From NCBI RefSeq assembly GCF_014529535.1, contig NW_023503456.1, positions 1,810,133 to 1,874,132 on the forward strand: a stretch of DNA of 64,000 nucleotides, in the 5' to 3' direction. This document shows positions 29,763 through 42,629 of the stretch, one piece after another (position 1 is the first letter of the stretch; every line of letters begins with the position of its first letter). The position numbers and the translations under genes are program-made. The notes under the pieces were generated by a model. It was not told where the DNA came from. It searched no databases and saw only the letters and a program-made list of their open reading frames with translations. Source of the stretch: Bradysia coprophila. Lineage: Eukaryota > Arthropoda > Insecta > Diptera > Sciaridae.

Positions 29763-32700
29763 CTACCTTCTCATATCGCGTCGCTTCAACACATCGAAAA
29801 TGACATCCGATCCATTTTGATTATCATTCTCCGACGCATCCGAATCGGTACTGTCCAATATATCGGCTTGCAGCAGTGGTACACTCTGATCCTTACGGTA
29901 CTTTTTCAAATTAACCTGTTGCACTCCGTTCGCTGCTTTGTCAAACGATACGGCCGTGTCGGTGTCCAATTTCGTAGTCTCGCTGTACGCACTGGATGTC
30001 ATCACGTAGTATTTGTGGATGACATGGCAGCATATGCCGCCGAGGCACATAATCAGACCCAACACGTTCAGTGGGCTCAATTGGTCGCCGTCTAGTTCGA
30101 TGGCCAGCACTAGCTGACAAATTTCCTGGAAGTGTGTTGCTAGTTAGAGGAATTGGCCGTTCAACAGCTAGCCGTTACTACACAAACCTTGAATATTCCC
30201 GATACCGACAGAGTCAAACTGGATGTTTTCGACAACACCAAGAATTCACTCAACTCCATGGCAAAAGCGATAAATGCTCCAAAAACCAATTGGATTGCGA
30301 GGTACCTTACATCAGCGATAGGTACGGTGCTAAGTGTCATGCTAGCCTCGTAGATGCGTTGACCTGTTGTTGTAGAAACGATTGAAATTAGATTTTCTCT
30401 CTCTGCTGATGCAACTATTCTGGACTGTACTTGCCTTCGAATCCGATAGTGAACGGAACTATCGAAAGCAACATCCACGGCTGCATGTAGTAAATCATGT
30501 CAATCGGATTGTGTAGCCCAAGCTTGGATTTTTGCATGACTAATTGTGCAAATGACCAGCGTATACCGCTACACAATGACGCAAAGATAAGGAACGAGAA
30601 ACCCAGTGCATTGAAATTGGTCGATTTGTACGTGAACATGAACAGTCCCATCGAAATCATCACGACAATCATCATCAGTGACCAGGATTTTTTCTCCAAT
30701 TTCAATAGAATGGCAAAAATCAATATGAACACGATGGTAGTCGATTTGGTCATCGTGTACCTGTCCCGGCCAAAAAAAAAACATTTTAATTCATCGCTCC
30801 GACCTGTTGCTCATAACGTTTCGGCGAATGTTAACTTACAACGAGACTGTAACCAATTCCAGTCCCCAGTTTGAGAAGCCAATGTCAATGCCGCTGGCTA
30901 GGCCAGACGGTGACATTGCTTTCATTGACGTTCGCCAGTCGATCTGGATGCGCGTTATTCCGGTAACCAGGCGATAAATAATTCTTATCACAAAGGACAG
31001 GAAAAGTTTGAACACCAAGTGGCAACAGACGACCAACAGTGGATAATGGAATTGCTGGAAATAGCAGCGATGTTGGAAAATTAAAATTTGGCGACGAATT
31101 CATTTTGTTCAACTGACGAACGGACTTATTCTAATGTTGGGAAAGTTTGCAGAGAGAATGCAGTCAAACATTAGGGTGGTCCAAAAAATAGTTTGTGTGA
31201 CTTGTTCGGGTTCCCGTGGCAATTGTGAAACGTCACGACGTGAAACGGAGACCGTCATGACCTTTCACAATTGCCCAGAGGGACTCAAACAAGTCAAACG
31301 AACTATTTTTTGGACCACCCTATTAAACATACACGCCACGTCTTATTGATAGCAATTTATAAGTTGAGCGTGAAATCATAATTTCGATAAATTCTTACTC
31401 GGATCAACAAAACTACTTGGAACTCGGTCCAGATATATATTTGGTTGCCAAGAATTGAGACTCGTTGGTCGCTAAGTATGCGGGGTTCTTCTATTCTGAA
31501 AACGATAAACCATTCATGCTAGCAAACTGAACCTCAATTTGCTAGATAAACGTCTTATCTTGACTTATCGATTAATCAGTTAACGAGGGTTAAATATTCA
31601 TAGAAAATTCTTCAAAATTTTACGAAAGAAAATCCGCAAAATCATTGAAAATCCATGACAAGGCTCAAAAAGATGAAGAAAATTCTTGAAAATTAAAAAA
31701 TATTTTAAAAATTCTTGGAAAACGATAGGAAAATCCTTGAAAATCCTCAGAGGATTGTCAGAGGGCAGTTATTCGTTTTGGTTGACGAAAGGATTTTTTA
31801 CTCGTTCTAGATGGCCTCTGAAAGGATTTTCTTTTCAATTTTCAAGGATTTTCGTCTTTTTAGACCCGTACGAAGTACTGGGGTCTTATAGGTTTACGCA
31901 TACGTTTGTAACACGTCGAATTGGACTCCCTGAGTAAGGGGAAACCTATTGTGGTTGTCTAGAGATGTCTGTCTGTCTGTCTGTCCGTCTGTCCGTTCTC
32001 TAACTTGAGTAAAACAAATCCGATTTCTAAAATTCTTTTTTTCCCCGTTTGGTATTATCAAAAGACAGGCTAAGTTCGAAGATGGGTGATTTCAGATCGA
32101 CCTCTCCGGAGCTGGGGCCCAATAAGTGCCTAAGTGTTTTTCGACGATATCTCCAAACATTTAAGCACTACACTTGTCAGTGATACGTCAAATGAAAGGT
32201 ATTTACAATACCAATCGACAAAAAAAAGTTTATGGAAATCGGATGACCGACTCGTGAGTTAGACCCCTTGGTGTGAACAGAAGCTTTTTTAGCGAATTGA
32301 GAGCCGGAGGCGAGTGCTGGAATCGAGTTCGTTAAAAAAGCCTCTTAGCATAAGTTAGGAACAACGTTTTGTTTATAGTGCGTCGGAAATGAGCGACGAG
32401 ATCGCGATATTTCAACACTAGACAAACAAAATACTATTCTATCACTCGAGAAACGTTATTATTAAAGGAGACTTACAAATAGTCAATCGACGAAAAGTCA
32501 CGAATCATATTGGATTTATGTAAAATTATTGATGTAAAGTTTATGAATAATTGATGTAAAAATTGTGTAAAAGGTATGGATAGTTCGTCAAATTTATGTG
32601 TGTTATGTAAAAGTTATGGAAAAGTAATGGATCAATAATGCAAGTCAACATAAACTTTGCGGGGGGATATTTTGTCCGGAGTTATTTTGTCCTAGAGCCA

Positions 32701-35700
32701 ATCTTGTTTAATTAAATATAAAGAATAGACTAACGGGTATGCCACGTCAGTACTTGTTTTTGAAAGTACACACTATGGGACGGGTGCTAGTTTAGTTTAG
32801 TTTAGTATGAGTGGGTGGGGCGAACCCCTGCACCTAAGCCTCCAGTGGGCCTGTTGTGCATTTATAATTACCTACAACCTGTTTGTTATGTTGAGGTAAT
32901 CGAGTATATGGTTAGGTGAAATGCTCCAAATTATGTTATGTGGGAGGATGTAGGCTCCTAGGCATTTGGCTCTTTCAGTTATGTACGCTGGGCATTTACA
33001 TAGGAAGTGTTCGGATGATTCTATTTCTCCACATTTGTTGCAGTGGGGGTCGTTGTGTACACCGATTGTATGGGCGTGTTTGTTTAGGAAACAGTGACCT
33101 GTGAGGACGCCGGTGATTCTTTTGATGTTTTTCTTGCTAAGCGATAGGAAGTATCTTGACTTCTTTTGGCTAATTGGGATGTTGTTTTTAGATTGGCGGG
33201 CGTGGGTGATAGACTTCCAATGTTTCGTGAAAGCTTTTTTTTCCATTCTAGGTTTACTTTTTTGAAATAAGATGGGGGAGCTTTTAGTCGAGGCTCTGGC
33301 CCTAGAGGGAGTTTTTCTGCGCCTGCTCTTGCAAGCTCGTCGGCCAGTTCGTTCGGACGGGTGCTATATAGAAAGTTATTTTACGTCAAAGGATTCCCAA
33401 CTGATTCATTACTTCACAAACAAATACTTGAATATGTTGTACACAAGATGCCAAACGTTCACAGCTGTATTGTTGTATCGCCATTTTCAACGGTCAAATC
33501 TACTGCCATACATAAAAATTCTAACATTTGAACATTAGAGCACGTACTTGCTATATCAGTTTTAAAGCTAATCCATTATCTGACGAAAATCGATTGAAAA
33601 GAGAAATGAAAATAAATTCATGTCATTCCAACGACCGCAGGCGATTTGCAAAATAAATAGACATTTTTTATAGCGTTTTAACTTATGCAGCGGGGAATGA
33701 ATCATGCAAATGTGAAAGACATTTCAGTCTTTAAATGTATTTGCCTAGACTTAAGACTAAATTGAAATTCAAATATTATTGGTTCAATCAACGCAAAACA
33801 TAAATAGTATTTCATCTACGACTGATAAACACATTGTGTGTGTGTTGATTAAACTATGTCCGATATAGTCCAGTCCCATGTGTCTGTGTCAATCCGCTCG
33901 ATTTTCGATTTATAATAGTCTTCTAAGGGATTCTTTTGAAAAACAGCCTACCGAAATCGGGCGTGTTTTCTGGTGGAACTTTTTGTAGGTACTGTTGCTG
34001 GCGGGATCCGTATTGCGGTCGTGAAAATGAATGAGCAGTCGAGACGTTCGTGTAAAAAGTTTATTCAATCGAAGGTTCGAGCAGCTATAAATTTCTATGT
34101 GAACAAATCAAATCAGGATGTGTCTTTACACACAGAAATTTGACGGAACTTACGTTTGTGGGACGACCACAATCCGGACTTCCAATATAGTAAGGACAAT
34201 ACACAATTAAATCGGGTGTAGAACGTATAGATCGGCTTAGTCAATCGAATTTTCCATTTTACGGAAAAAACGTGCTCCTCCCGCGATGACTTTGTGGAAA
34301 AGAGAACTTTGACACTCCGAACGGCGTGAAGTTGTATCCGATTTCCGTGTATCAGTGATGCTGGCAGTAACAGGTACCTAGAAAGGACTTCGACCCTAGA
34401 AACCAAAACCACTTTCAAAAAAATTCTTCGAATGGCTGGTGAAAGGTGATCGAAAGCCGAAAATTTGAAACCATATTTGGCCCAAAAGCACATAAAATTA
34501 CCTTTCAAATGATACCCCATACCACCATGTACGGCTCGTGTAACTGGAGAAATTTTGGTAAGAAAAGTGCAAGTTTTCGTTTTTTGATCAACTTTCACCA
34601 GCCACACAAACTTCGAAGAATTTTTTTGAAAGTGGTTTTGGTTTCTAGGGTCGAAGTCCTTTCTAGGCATATATAAAAAAGTCCACCGGAAAATGCGTCC
34701 GATTTCGGTAGGCTGTTTTTCAAAAGAATCCCTCTCTTTATCTCATGAGGGCATGAGAAACAGTGGAACTAAACTCTTTTTAGCGAAAGAAAATGGCGTC
34801 GAAAAAGTGATTTTCACAAAAAGTCACACGGATATTCCGTAACCTTTGAGGTAACCGCACCTCGCCGATTCGAAACCAATTTCATTAAGTGAGGGCTCTT
34901 TGGAAAGTCACATGATATGAAGACAAAAAATTATAAAACGAAAAGCGAATGGATTGATACAAGGGGCTGCAGTAAGAGCGAGCGGAGCCACTTTTTCTGA
35001 CACAAGTGACTGAACTGATAACCCTCAAATAAGTTACTCATTTTGCAAACAAACAAATATCCACGTGTTTATACGGTTTCACCAGTACCACTTCAGCCGT
35101 GTCAACCCGATAAGCAGTTTGGTTCGTATGACTTAACCAGCTGAAACGATATTTCAACGTCGCCGACTGTATGATACAAAACATGAGTACAGACAGACTG
35201 GATTTCATTACGGAAACAGGAAAATGGTTAAGAAGCCCCAACAAAGGGCAACTAGTTAAATTCAACTCTATCGCGGTCACTACCTATTTCGTATTATACT
35301 CGGCGTGTGTTGTTACCGCATCGAGGAAGTTAATTTCCAGCAAATCAAGTTTCAAGTTTCATTTCAATGCTGCAAATAAAGCGTTGGTTCAGTAGCGGTT
35401 TACTGCGTAAGTTGTTTTCGTATATTCGATCAAACTACTTGAAAATGGAACAGCCGGAAAATTTTACGACAAAGTAATGCGAAATGCGAGTGGAACTTAC
35501 ATCAGAGAGAGAGAGAGAGAGAGAGAGGGTGATTGCTCTGTGTTTTCTCGTGTAACTTTCATCAAGGGCCTTCAAACTGTTATCTGTTTGCTTTGTCAGT
35601 GTACGTTCTTATCAAACGATTGTTTGTGTCAGTATCGTCAGTATACACAGACCTCACTGGCAGATACAGATTCGAACACTGATTAGCCGCAATGTAATTC

Positions 35701-36165
35701 TGAGAGATTAATTTGCTGTGACTGCTACAGAGCAAAGTTCCACCAATGTGATAACTTCAACGCCACGTAAATGCAACGCAAAATAATATTTCCGATATGT
35801 CGAACCTTCAACTGTTGCTACACCATAAATTGAATAGCGAAAAGACCCAACGACTGCTAGCATGTTGATATGTCGCACACGAGCACCGAATGTAATCTAC
35901 CGAACTTGACCCGTATCAATCTTACCTTCAAGAAATTCCTCTGATAAAACGTTAATCCAATGGACAGCGTAAAATAGATCAAAATCAATCCCAGTGTCGA
36001 TATGGCTGTCTGCGCGAATCCATGCAACAAACGTTGATTGGGCATTTCGATTGTTGTGTCGTCGTCTCTTGTTAGGCTATCATTTGAATTGATGTCCAGG
36101 CTCGGTTCGGTGTTGTCATTGTCTACGTTTGCTTGGGTAACTCGTTCATATCGGGTCTCAGACAT
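29763..36165 (-). CDS. SLC35C2: Solute carrier family 35 member C2-like transporter
   Basis: Five exons (35926-36165, 30840-31054, 30435-30760, 30188-30363, 29763-30125) give 439 residues in frame. The protein is a multi-pass Golgi/ER membrane transporter of the drug/metabolite superfamily. Human SLC35C2 affects Notch fucosylation. Family marks are TFYQRNFLK followed by QFHYPLLVV across the first splice, WGLELVTVSLYTMTKST, GIRWSFAQLVMQ, ELSEFLVLSKTSSLTLSVSG and DGDQLS.LN near the end. The N-terminal about 50 residues and the last about 70 are polar and cytosolic in type. Intron 1 is 4.87 kb and packed with repeats; the others are 62-300 bp. Intron 3 (30364-30434) is of the GC-AG class. Confidence 0.92.
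31174..31320. mobile_element. MITE with TA target duplication in SLC35C2 intron 1
   Basis: This 147 bp element has terminal inverted repeats starting GGGTGGTCCAAAAAATAGTT and arms of about 60 bp, and is flanked by TA on each side. That pattern fits Tc1/mariner-derived MITEs. Confidence 0.85.
31858..32280 (+). repeat. Dispersed repeat K, intronic copy
   Basis: It starts 'agacccgtacgaagtactgg', contains a (GTCT)n run at about 31967-31996 and continues through 'aagttcgaagatgggtgatt' to 'gactcgtgagttagacccct'. It is inverted at 53380-53790. This copy shows the uninterrupted site into which the foldback at 506-8790 inserted. Confidence 0.75.
32790..33354 (-). mobile_element. 5'-truncated LINE with RNase H end and target duplication
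   Basis: The minus strand encodes ELADELARAGAEKLPLG (the end of an RNase H domain). A C-terminal region LTGHCFLNKHAH..C.KCGEIESSEHFLCKCP follows, typical of I/jockey-type ORF2 proteins, and it ends at 32872. The 3' tail is a (CTAAA)n run. A 12 bp target duplication GGACGGGTGCTA flanks the insertion (32778-32789 and 33355-33366). Confidence 0.85.
33927..34733. repeat. Foldback of about 807 bp with nested inverted pair
   Basis: The ends 'gggattcttttgaaaaacag' and their mirror at 34714-34733 define the outer arms. Inside, 34378-34440 and 34605-34668 are mirror images ('aaggacttcgaccctagaaa' and 'aagtggttttggtttctagg'). Related pieces lie at 18050-18440. Confidence 0.7.
35507..35528 (+). repeat. 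(GA)n microsatellite in SLC35C2 intron 1
   Basis: About eleven AG/GA units lie in this stretch. Confidence 0.8.
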
Positions 36166-36640
36166 TGTTTTGCTGTATCAATCGAGGAATGTTCGTTAAA
36201 GATTCATACTTTTCGAATGGTTGTTTCTTGTTTGTTTGGTCCCCGTTTCGTCTCTAGACACTAATCGAGTAACGTGTACGTCGATTTTCTGATAGTAAAC
36301 ACAAACACAGTCAATTGCACAATTTATTTACCAATGCACTGGTTGATGGAACTCGTCACAATGAACTTTACAGCACAAATAAATGGTAAACAAGATTGAT
36401 TGCTAAACGTTTGATGGCCTTCAGCGGTCTATTTTTAGCCTCCCTTCAAATCACTGTTTCTACGAGCCACTTCTTTTGTTTAAACCAACCATATGGAATT
36501 GGTTTGTTGCATTTTTGATGGAAAATTTTACGTGAAAAACACGCATATGCTGCGGTTTCAAAAAAGTGATCGTAGGAAAGGTGACGTTGACATTTGTTTT
36601 TTATTCCGCTCTGAGAGTGCGTTTAATTACCGGTAACTAG
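36166..36640. promoter_or_regulatory. Upstream region of the SLC35C2-like gene
   Basis: This is the 5' flank of the start codon at 36165. It shows no obvious TATA box or repeat and is one of the few repeat-free stretches here. The promoter assignment is by position only. Confidence 0.35.
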
Positions 36641-37465
36641 AGCTCTGCAATTATGTGTATCGCGCGTATCGCGGGTCTAGCAAGGTTCTGAAAGAACATG
36701 TTAAGACACAATTGCGTCAACGGCTGAGATATTTAAATGTAAAATATTTGGTAATATGTAAAATGGAACTTAACAAAAACAAAATTCTGAATTTCCGAGA
36801 AAAATATTTTCTTCAAGTTGATTTCTCACACTATCTGTTTATAAAATTTGGTGTCAACCGCCTCACGGTGGGGTTGAACAAAACTAAAATAAAGTCGCGA
36901 CACCACCTCTGATTTTTTTTTTATATTCTTATTGACGGACTCGTGTACTATAAGGAACCACATTCAGTTCGCAAAATTTTCCAGCCGTTTCGGAGAACCG
37001 GCACTCATGGCCGTGCGGGACCGACGAGTCAATTTGAATACAGATTGCTATCGCAATGGATAGAGGGACTAATTCTAAGCTAATTCGTATTGAAATGGCT
37101 CCCCTCTACAACTTGATCACGTAGCTACAGCCAGCTAAAGTCGAAAATTCGACATCTTTGAATGGTGATATGTCCAAGACGAAAAAAGTTTGAAACTCTT
37201 TGAATGGCGATATTGGTAGAGGATTCCATGCTCTATTAAACGCCGAGAATGGATTTTACAAAATTTGTCTGAATTGTACAATATTTGAAAAAATTTTATT
37301 TTCACCATCCTCGGCGAAACTAGGACTCATCTGCAATACACAGGTTGACCCTGCCTGCAACAAAACAATAATGCCTGATCAGCCTGCAGTCTAAGCTTTA
37401 CAACGATACCACACTCGCCCTACCAGCCTCACAATAAGTATCTGTTACGACATTTTGTTTGCAGC
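36641..37465 (-). repeat. Repeat D fragment joined to an inverted copy of repeat C
   Basis: The stretch 36680-36880 ('ttctgaaagaacatgttaag') resembles 40519-40760 and 41990-42420. The stretch 36885-37465 is the reverse of 26990-27495. Confidence 0.65.
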
Positions 37466-38079
37466 AAGGTCACTTGGGTTATGTGAACATTAGAACCTTA
37501 TATGACCTTGGAAAAGATCTATTCCGAGAAAAATTTGGAAGATGACGTCGGTCCAGTGGATTTTTTCCATTCACATTTTTAGAAAATTCCTTTCGCATGT
37601 CGTGAAAATACTAGTGGAAAATGTAGCTACCTCCGTGATTAACGTGGACACGGTGATAAGATTACTTCCAAAAAAGCCCATGTCTTTGTGACTTTCTATG
37701 GAGCTGAGAGTCAAGCTAAACCAATCTCTTTGAGGGCATTGAAAGTAGTGCTTTAAACATGAAAAGTACGGTTTTCAACGGTAGCATGTAAAATTTCTTT
37801 ACTCGGGATAAAAAGATGAAAAATCTCTTTTTCGTGTGTTTATTGACATCGGCTACGCCTCGGACCAACAAAATTCACACGAAAACTCTACTTTTCATCT
37901 TTTTCTCCCTAGTCATGTAACAAATATTATGCACGTATGACAAAGCGGTCGAGGCTTGCCGACTCTACTCTACTCTACTCTTTGCAATAACCATGTTTAA
38001 AAGACATTTTTTAAATGTTAGAAAATGGTGTCCAAATACAAAGTTCTCAACAATCACGTAAGTTAATTTACTCACTAGG
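37466..38079. repeat. Intergenic, one imperfect palindrome
   Basis: An inverted pair, 37793-37835 and 37872-37922, shares 'aaaagatgaaaa' and 'cgtgt' blocks. Nothing else is recognised. Confidence 0.4.
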
Positions 38080-38256
38080 GGACATCCATAAAGGACGTCC
38101 GCAATTCAGTGTTGCCATAGAGGACTTTAGTCATTGATAACTCCTTAAATATGGTTTTCTGAAGCGTCAAATGTATCTCATTTTTCATTCTCCTTTAAAT
38201 GCACAAATTTACCTTCCGACACTGAATGGCGGACGTCCTTTATAGATGTCTCCTTA
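38080..38256. repeat. Foldback/MITE, about 175 bp
   Basis: The ends GGGGACATCCATAAAGGACG and their mirror (GGAGACATCTATAAAGGACG) give arms of about 36 bp that also share 'gtccgc.attcagtgt'. Confidence 0.7.
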
Positions 38257-38442
38257 AACCACCAGAAATGAGCTTTAACTCTCATGTCGATAAAGTAATG
38301 ACTCATTACCCGGTGATTCACTGAGTAAAGTATGTAGAGGAAACAGAAAGTGTAAAGTGTTGATTGGATTGTATTGCTACGAGAAAAGACTTCATGGAAA
38401 TCAGGCACTTTGATGTTTCCATTCCCTTTGCAACACGGCAGG

Positions 38443-38557
38443 GTCTCAATTCTCATACATTCTTAACTTTAAGAATTCGTAACTTGACAGTTCTTACGGG
38501 ATTTTATACACGCAACTGTCACGTTACGAATATTTGGAGTTACGAAAATCGGCGCCC
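38443..38557. repeat. Small MITE related to 15301-15746
   Basis: The two ends 'agggtctcaattctcata' and 'cgaaaatcggcgccc' are imperfect mirrors. The internal 'aagaattcgtaacttgaca' resembles 15205-15235. Confidence 0.5.
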
Positions 38558-38637
38558 AGAGTAAATGTGTTTGCAACCCCAGTGTGTAAATGAGTACATG
38601 CGTAAGGAAAACGGCCAAAATTTTACCAGACCAGTCG

Positions 38638-38643
38638 TTTATT
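38638..38643 (-). terminator. Candidate poly(A) signal of the 2OG oxygenase
   Basis: A minus-strand AATAAA begins only four bases after the stop codon at 38647, which would make a very short 3' UTR. Confidence 0.4.
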
Positions 38644-38646
38644 GGT

Positions 38647-40172
38647 TCACAGGCTTTTTTGATCAACAGTTAACATTTTGGAAGTTTTCGATTTTCGGTT
38701 GCGGATGTTGTTGGATGTGGCAAAAAATCCTGGCTTCTCTTTGTGGTAGTAATCGTCGAATATTTCGCCTGGCTGCATCCTTGCGTAGGCCGGCTTCCAA
38801 TTCGGATTTTCTTCGACTTGAGACAGAACGCACGTGTCTCTGTCCGGTCCCCAGAAACAACCGAAGCTCAATCTGTCTTCCGTTTCACTTTTGTTCGTCC
38901 AGGCGATGCGGTGGTACTAACATTTTAATAGAAACGTAAAAATTGATCGAAAAAGAATTCATTTTCTTCGGATATATTCAATTTACCACGGCCGGAATAT
39001 TTCCACCGCTATACATCTCCAGACATCTGGCTGCAAGCAACACGAAACTGTCTTCAATGTGCGGCACATCCACCCACTTTCTATTGTATAATTTTGCCTG
39101 CAACCCTCCACCTTCCGCACTTTGACGAATCATATTGATGGTGCCGAAGTCTTGATGCTCCGGCAGTCGAAGTTGGACGGAAGTTTTGCGATCATGAAGC
39201 GCTTTGGGGTAATACACCGAACGCACGGAACATTTCGACATTTCATAATTTTCCTCGAACGCTCGGTGCTGGTGGATGAGAAAGTCTTTGTCTGCCAATT
39301 CCAAGTATTCGCCGAGACTGCGTAACAATTTGATCATCAGATCCTTGGATTGCTTCCGGAATGCCATCATCGCTTCCTTGAATTCGCTGATCTCTGTCGG
39401 ATACAAACTGTCTTCTTCGAAACGTGGATTACTGGTGAAGTCAAGCGTTTCGGCACTGTTTCGAATAGATTTTCTCTGATAATCAAAACTGAATTCGAAT
39501 TTGAGGCGGATTATTTACACAACTTTTTTGAACGGTCCTTTCCATCCCCAAGATCCATATTTGCTAAGTCCGAAAGTTTGTGGACGGTAAGTCTCTTTTA
39601 CTTCCGATGGCAGCCGAAAGAATTGAGTCAATTTTTGCTCTAAATTGGATACCTGCAAACACAGTCGTTTCGGTTGTTATTTTCAGACATTAGATGTGGT
39701 GCTGAAAGCATACGAAGAAAAAATTGTTTTCCACAACGCAGGTGCGAAAATATACATTTTCTCCCCTCCGCTGTAACGTCGGTCTGCATTTGATGTGTTT
39801 ATTTCGAGGAAAAATTTGGAAATTGCTCGCTACGCTCTGGACACTATCAAAATTCAATTTCCAATTTTTTCGTAGTATACAAGAGCGCATCGACTGGCGT
39901 ACATTATGAGCCTGATGCATATTTGGTTCTTTATGTGAATTAGTGTGCACCGTAACAGAGGAGGTCACGACACACCATTTGACATTTAACATTTATCTCA
40001 CCGCTGTCTTATCAACTGCCGTATTTATCAAGTAAACGATACCGTTCCGTTTTAAGCCATTTCCGAACCGTTCTGCAAATGCTTGGAACTCGTTCGTGTC
40101 TTGGATCTCATTCAAAGGGCTTGTACAGATGCTTTTACAGTCAATTATATGGATTCCATTAAGAGTTTCCAT
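38647..40172 (-). CDS. 2-oxoglutarate/Fe(II)-dependent oxygenase, isopenicillin N synthase-like
   Basis: Four exons (40002-40172, 39524-39652, 38987-39475, 38647-38916) give 352 residues in frame, the usual size of this soluble enzyme family. The N-terminal dioxygenase domain has GIHIIDCKSI and RNGIVYLIN. The iron ligands are His and Asp in EHQDFGTINMI (about residue 230) and a distal His in YHRIAWT (about 264), whose Arg fits the 2OG carboxylate site. SGGNIPAV precedes the last splice, as in relatives. Met 40172 is preferred to an upstream ATG because a splice-acceptor-like TTCCCACAG lies between them. The substrate is not predictable. The last exon, FWGPDRDT onward, resembles the family's closing strand. 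Confidence 0.85.
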
Positions 40173-42629
40173 CGTCGGATCTGTGGGAAAATGTATAGTC
40201 ATTAGGGGTTTTGTCAATGCCCCGTACGAGTTAGATGTAGCTCTTCAAGCCAGTTGAACATTAAATATTCAATCTCAAAAGTTAATTTAGTTAGAATGTT
40301 AATTAGGATGGGATAAGTACGAAAGTCAGATCACCTGCACAGAGTTCCCTACTCAACTCCTGTACTGAGTGGCACGAAACTAAACAGCTCACGCACGCGT
40401 AAAAAGTGACATATAAACAGAAACCAGCTGATGGACATAATAATTCGATGCTGTCAAAATAGACACTAAACGAAATGTCATTTGTGCGTTCACGTAGGTG
40501 TGGTAGTGGTTTTCCTCAAGGTTCTGAAAGAACAGGTTAAGACAGCCACGAGGTCGGGTGATACCGAAATTGATAATCTGACATTGTGCGTGAAATCAAC
40601 TTGAAGAAAAGTTTTTTTTAGGAAAATTCTGAATTTTGTTTTTGTTAAAATGCCTTTTTTTATGTAATCTTCGAAACCGCTGACGCAATTTGTGTGTCAC
40701 CGCCTCCGTGATTAACTCAGAATGGTCTCAACCTGTTCTTTCAGGACCTTGGTCTAACTCTTAATTGCTAGGAATTTCCTAGCACGTCCGCAATCCTAAT
40801 GCGTCCTTAACCGAATTGCGTCCGCAATCCTAGTGTGCGCTTAGCCCTATTGAGTTAGCATAAGAAAAGTGCGAAAAGTAACATTTTCACTTATATGTTG
40901 TGCACAGCTCATAGCTGAAAAGAAAAAATAGCAAAAATCACTTGGGAACCATAAATTTATTAAGGAATCTAAAGAACCAAGCTTCTACCACCACCATAAA
41001 ACCAAAAGACCAGACGTAACAACAAAAAATGAAAAATTCATCAAAATCCCGAAGCTAGAAACCGGGAAGATGGTAGACCATGTGGGGTGCTAGAATTTTA
41101 ATTGTTTGTTAAATTGACGTTAAATAAACGAACAAATAACCAACTTGTTACGACCTCAATAATAACAAATATCCAGAAAGGAACCAAAAAAAGCCTCAGA
41201 AATCATTCAAAATCCTAAAGATCTAGAACTGGGAAGGGTGGACCATGAGGATTGAGGAGTGGTGTAACTTTGTAAACCAACATATTACCTGAATAATTCC
41301 AAAAGCTGAGAAAATATTATGAAAATCGGGTTCGGAAAACCTTGACCAGCCCTCCAAAGTAGCTGTAGCTCTTTTTCCACCATATTTCCGAACCTCCTCG
41401 ACCGAATTTTTTAAATTTATCTGTGATTTCACAAATGTCAATATCTATCAATTATCCAAATCGATTGACATTCACTCAAATTATCGTTTACGCAGACAAA
41501 CATTTATTGTGGATTCTATAACAATAGGCAAATGTTTACTTTCGAGTGTCAAAATTTTCCTGTGGCGCCAACTAGGTTTGAGAAATATTAAGATATGACG
41601 AATCAACACACTCCAATAACAGGCACAAGAACAGATTTTTTCAACGGTCATTTTGGCCTCTTATTTTGTATGGAACGTCCGTAACGTGGCATATACCAAC
41701 CATAAGAAAATGAATTTATAGACTGTTATGATCAGAGCGAGAAAACCGAAGACTAGTTATTATAACTTGCCTTGGGGTACTTGTCAAAGTATTTGCTTCT
41801 CTTTTAACGTGGTACGTTGAGAGCGAGAGGACAGGTAACCAGTTTATTTTAACTTGCCTCGGGGTACTTGTCAAAATATCTTCTTCTCTTTCACCATAAC
41901 ACTCTATACATGCCTCTCATTTACATTCTGTTCTCGTACCTGCTCTTGGAGTGCGTTGGACGAATTCAACTTGACAAAAACAAATTTCGTTTTCAAGTTG
42001 ACTTTTCCAATGTTCTAAGAGATCAGGTTCAGACAACTCTGAGTTGATCACGAAGGCGGTGACACACAATTTGCGTCAACGGCTGCGAAGTTTATATGAA
42101 AAATGAAACTTAAAAACTTCCAAAAAAAAAATATTTTGTTGATTTCTCCAATGAATGCACCTACCAGGTATGGCCGATTCTTCAAAATATGTCGATTTAC
42201 CTTGAACGCACTCATTATTATTGTCAAAATAATATGAAAATGGGTGCGTTAGAATCCGGTTTTTAAAATCGTTATTTCCTCCGAGACGACATTAGACCAT
42301 ACCTGGATGGTCTATATTCATTGGACTTCTCACACTATCTGTAGTGAGTGCGTTTAACAAATTTGATGTCACCCGCCTTTATGAGTGACTTAACCTGCTC
42401 TTTCAAAACCTTGAAAACAACCACCTGAAATTGTCAGTGATGAAACATTTTCAAAAAAAATTCTCAATTTCCCGCTCTGTAAACAATGTATTGAACGAAC
42501 TCATTCTGGCAATGACAACGGGTGCGTTTAACATATACCATGGTAACGTCAACATTTCATAAACATTTCGATTGTAAACATAAACAGAAAAACCTCCGGC
42601 AGTCTGACCTGCTAATTACGCCACACACA
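40173..42629. repeat. Intergenic region with repeat D copies
   Basis: The interval 40519-40757 is a foldback-like copy ('aaggttctgaaagaacaggtt' and its mirror 'aacctgttctttcaggac'). A second diverged copy spans about 41985-42430. Two direct copies of about 105 bp with 'cttgcc..ggggtacttgtca' lie at 41736-41900. The rest is unrecognised and no gene is seen. Confidence 0.5.

Noticed and set aside
30403-30434. A 31 bp intron in the transporter gene using an upstream AG
   Set aside because: It is too short for splicing. The acceptor at 30364 gives a normal 71 bp intron and the better protein.
35507-35528. Regulatory GAGA-factor site
   Set aside because: A simple GA run deep in a repeat-filled intron is better explained as a microsatellite.
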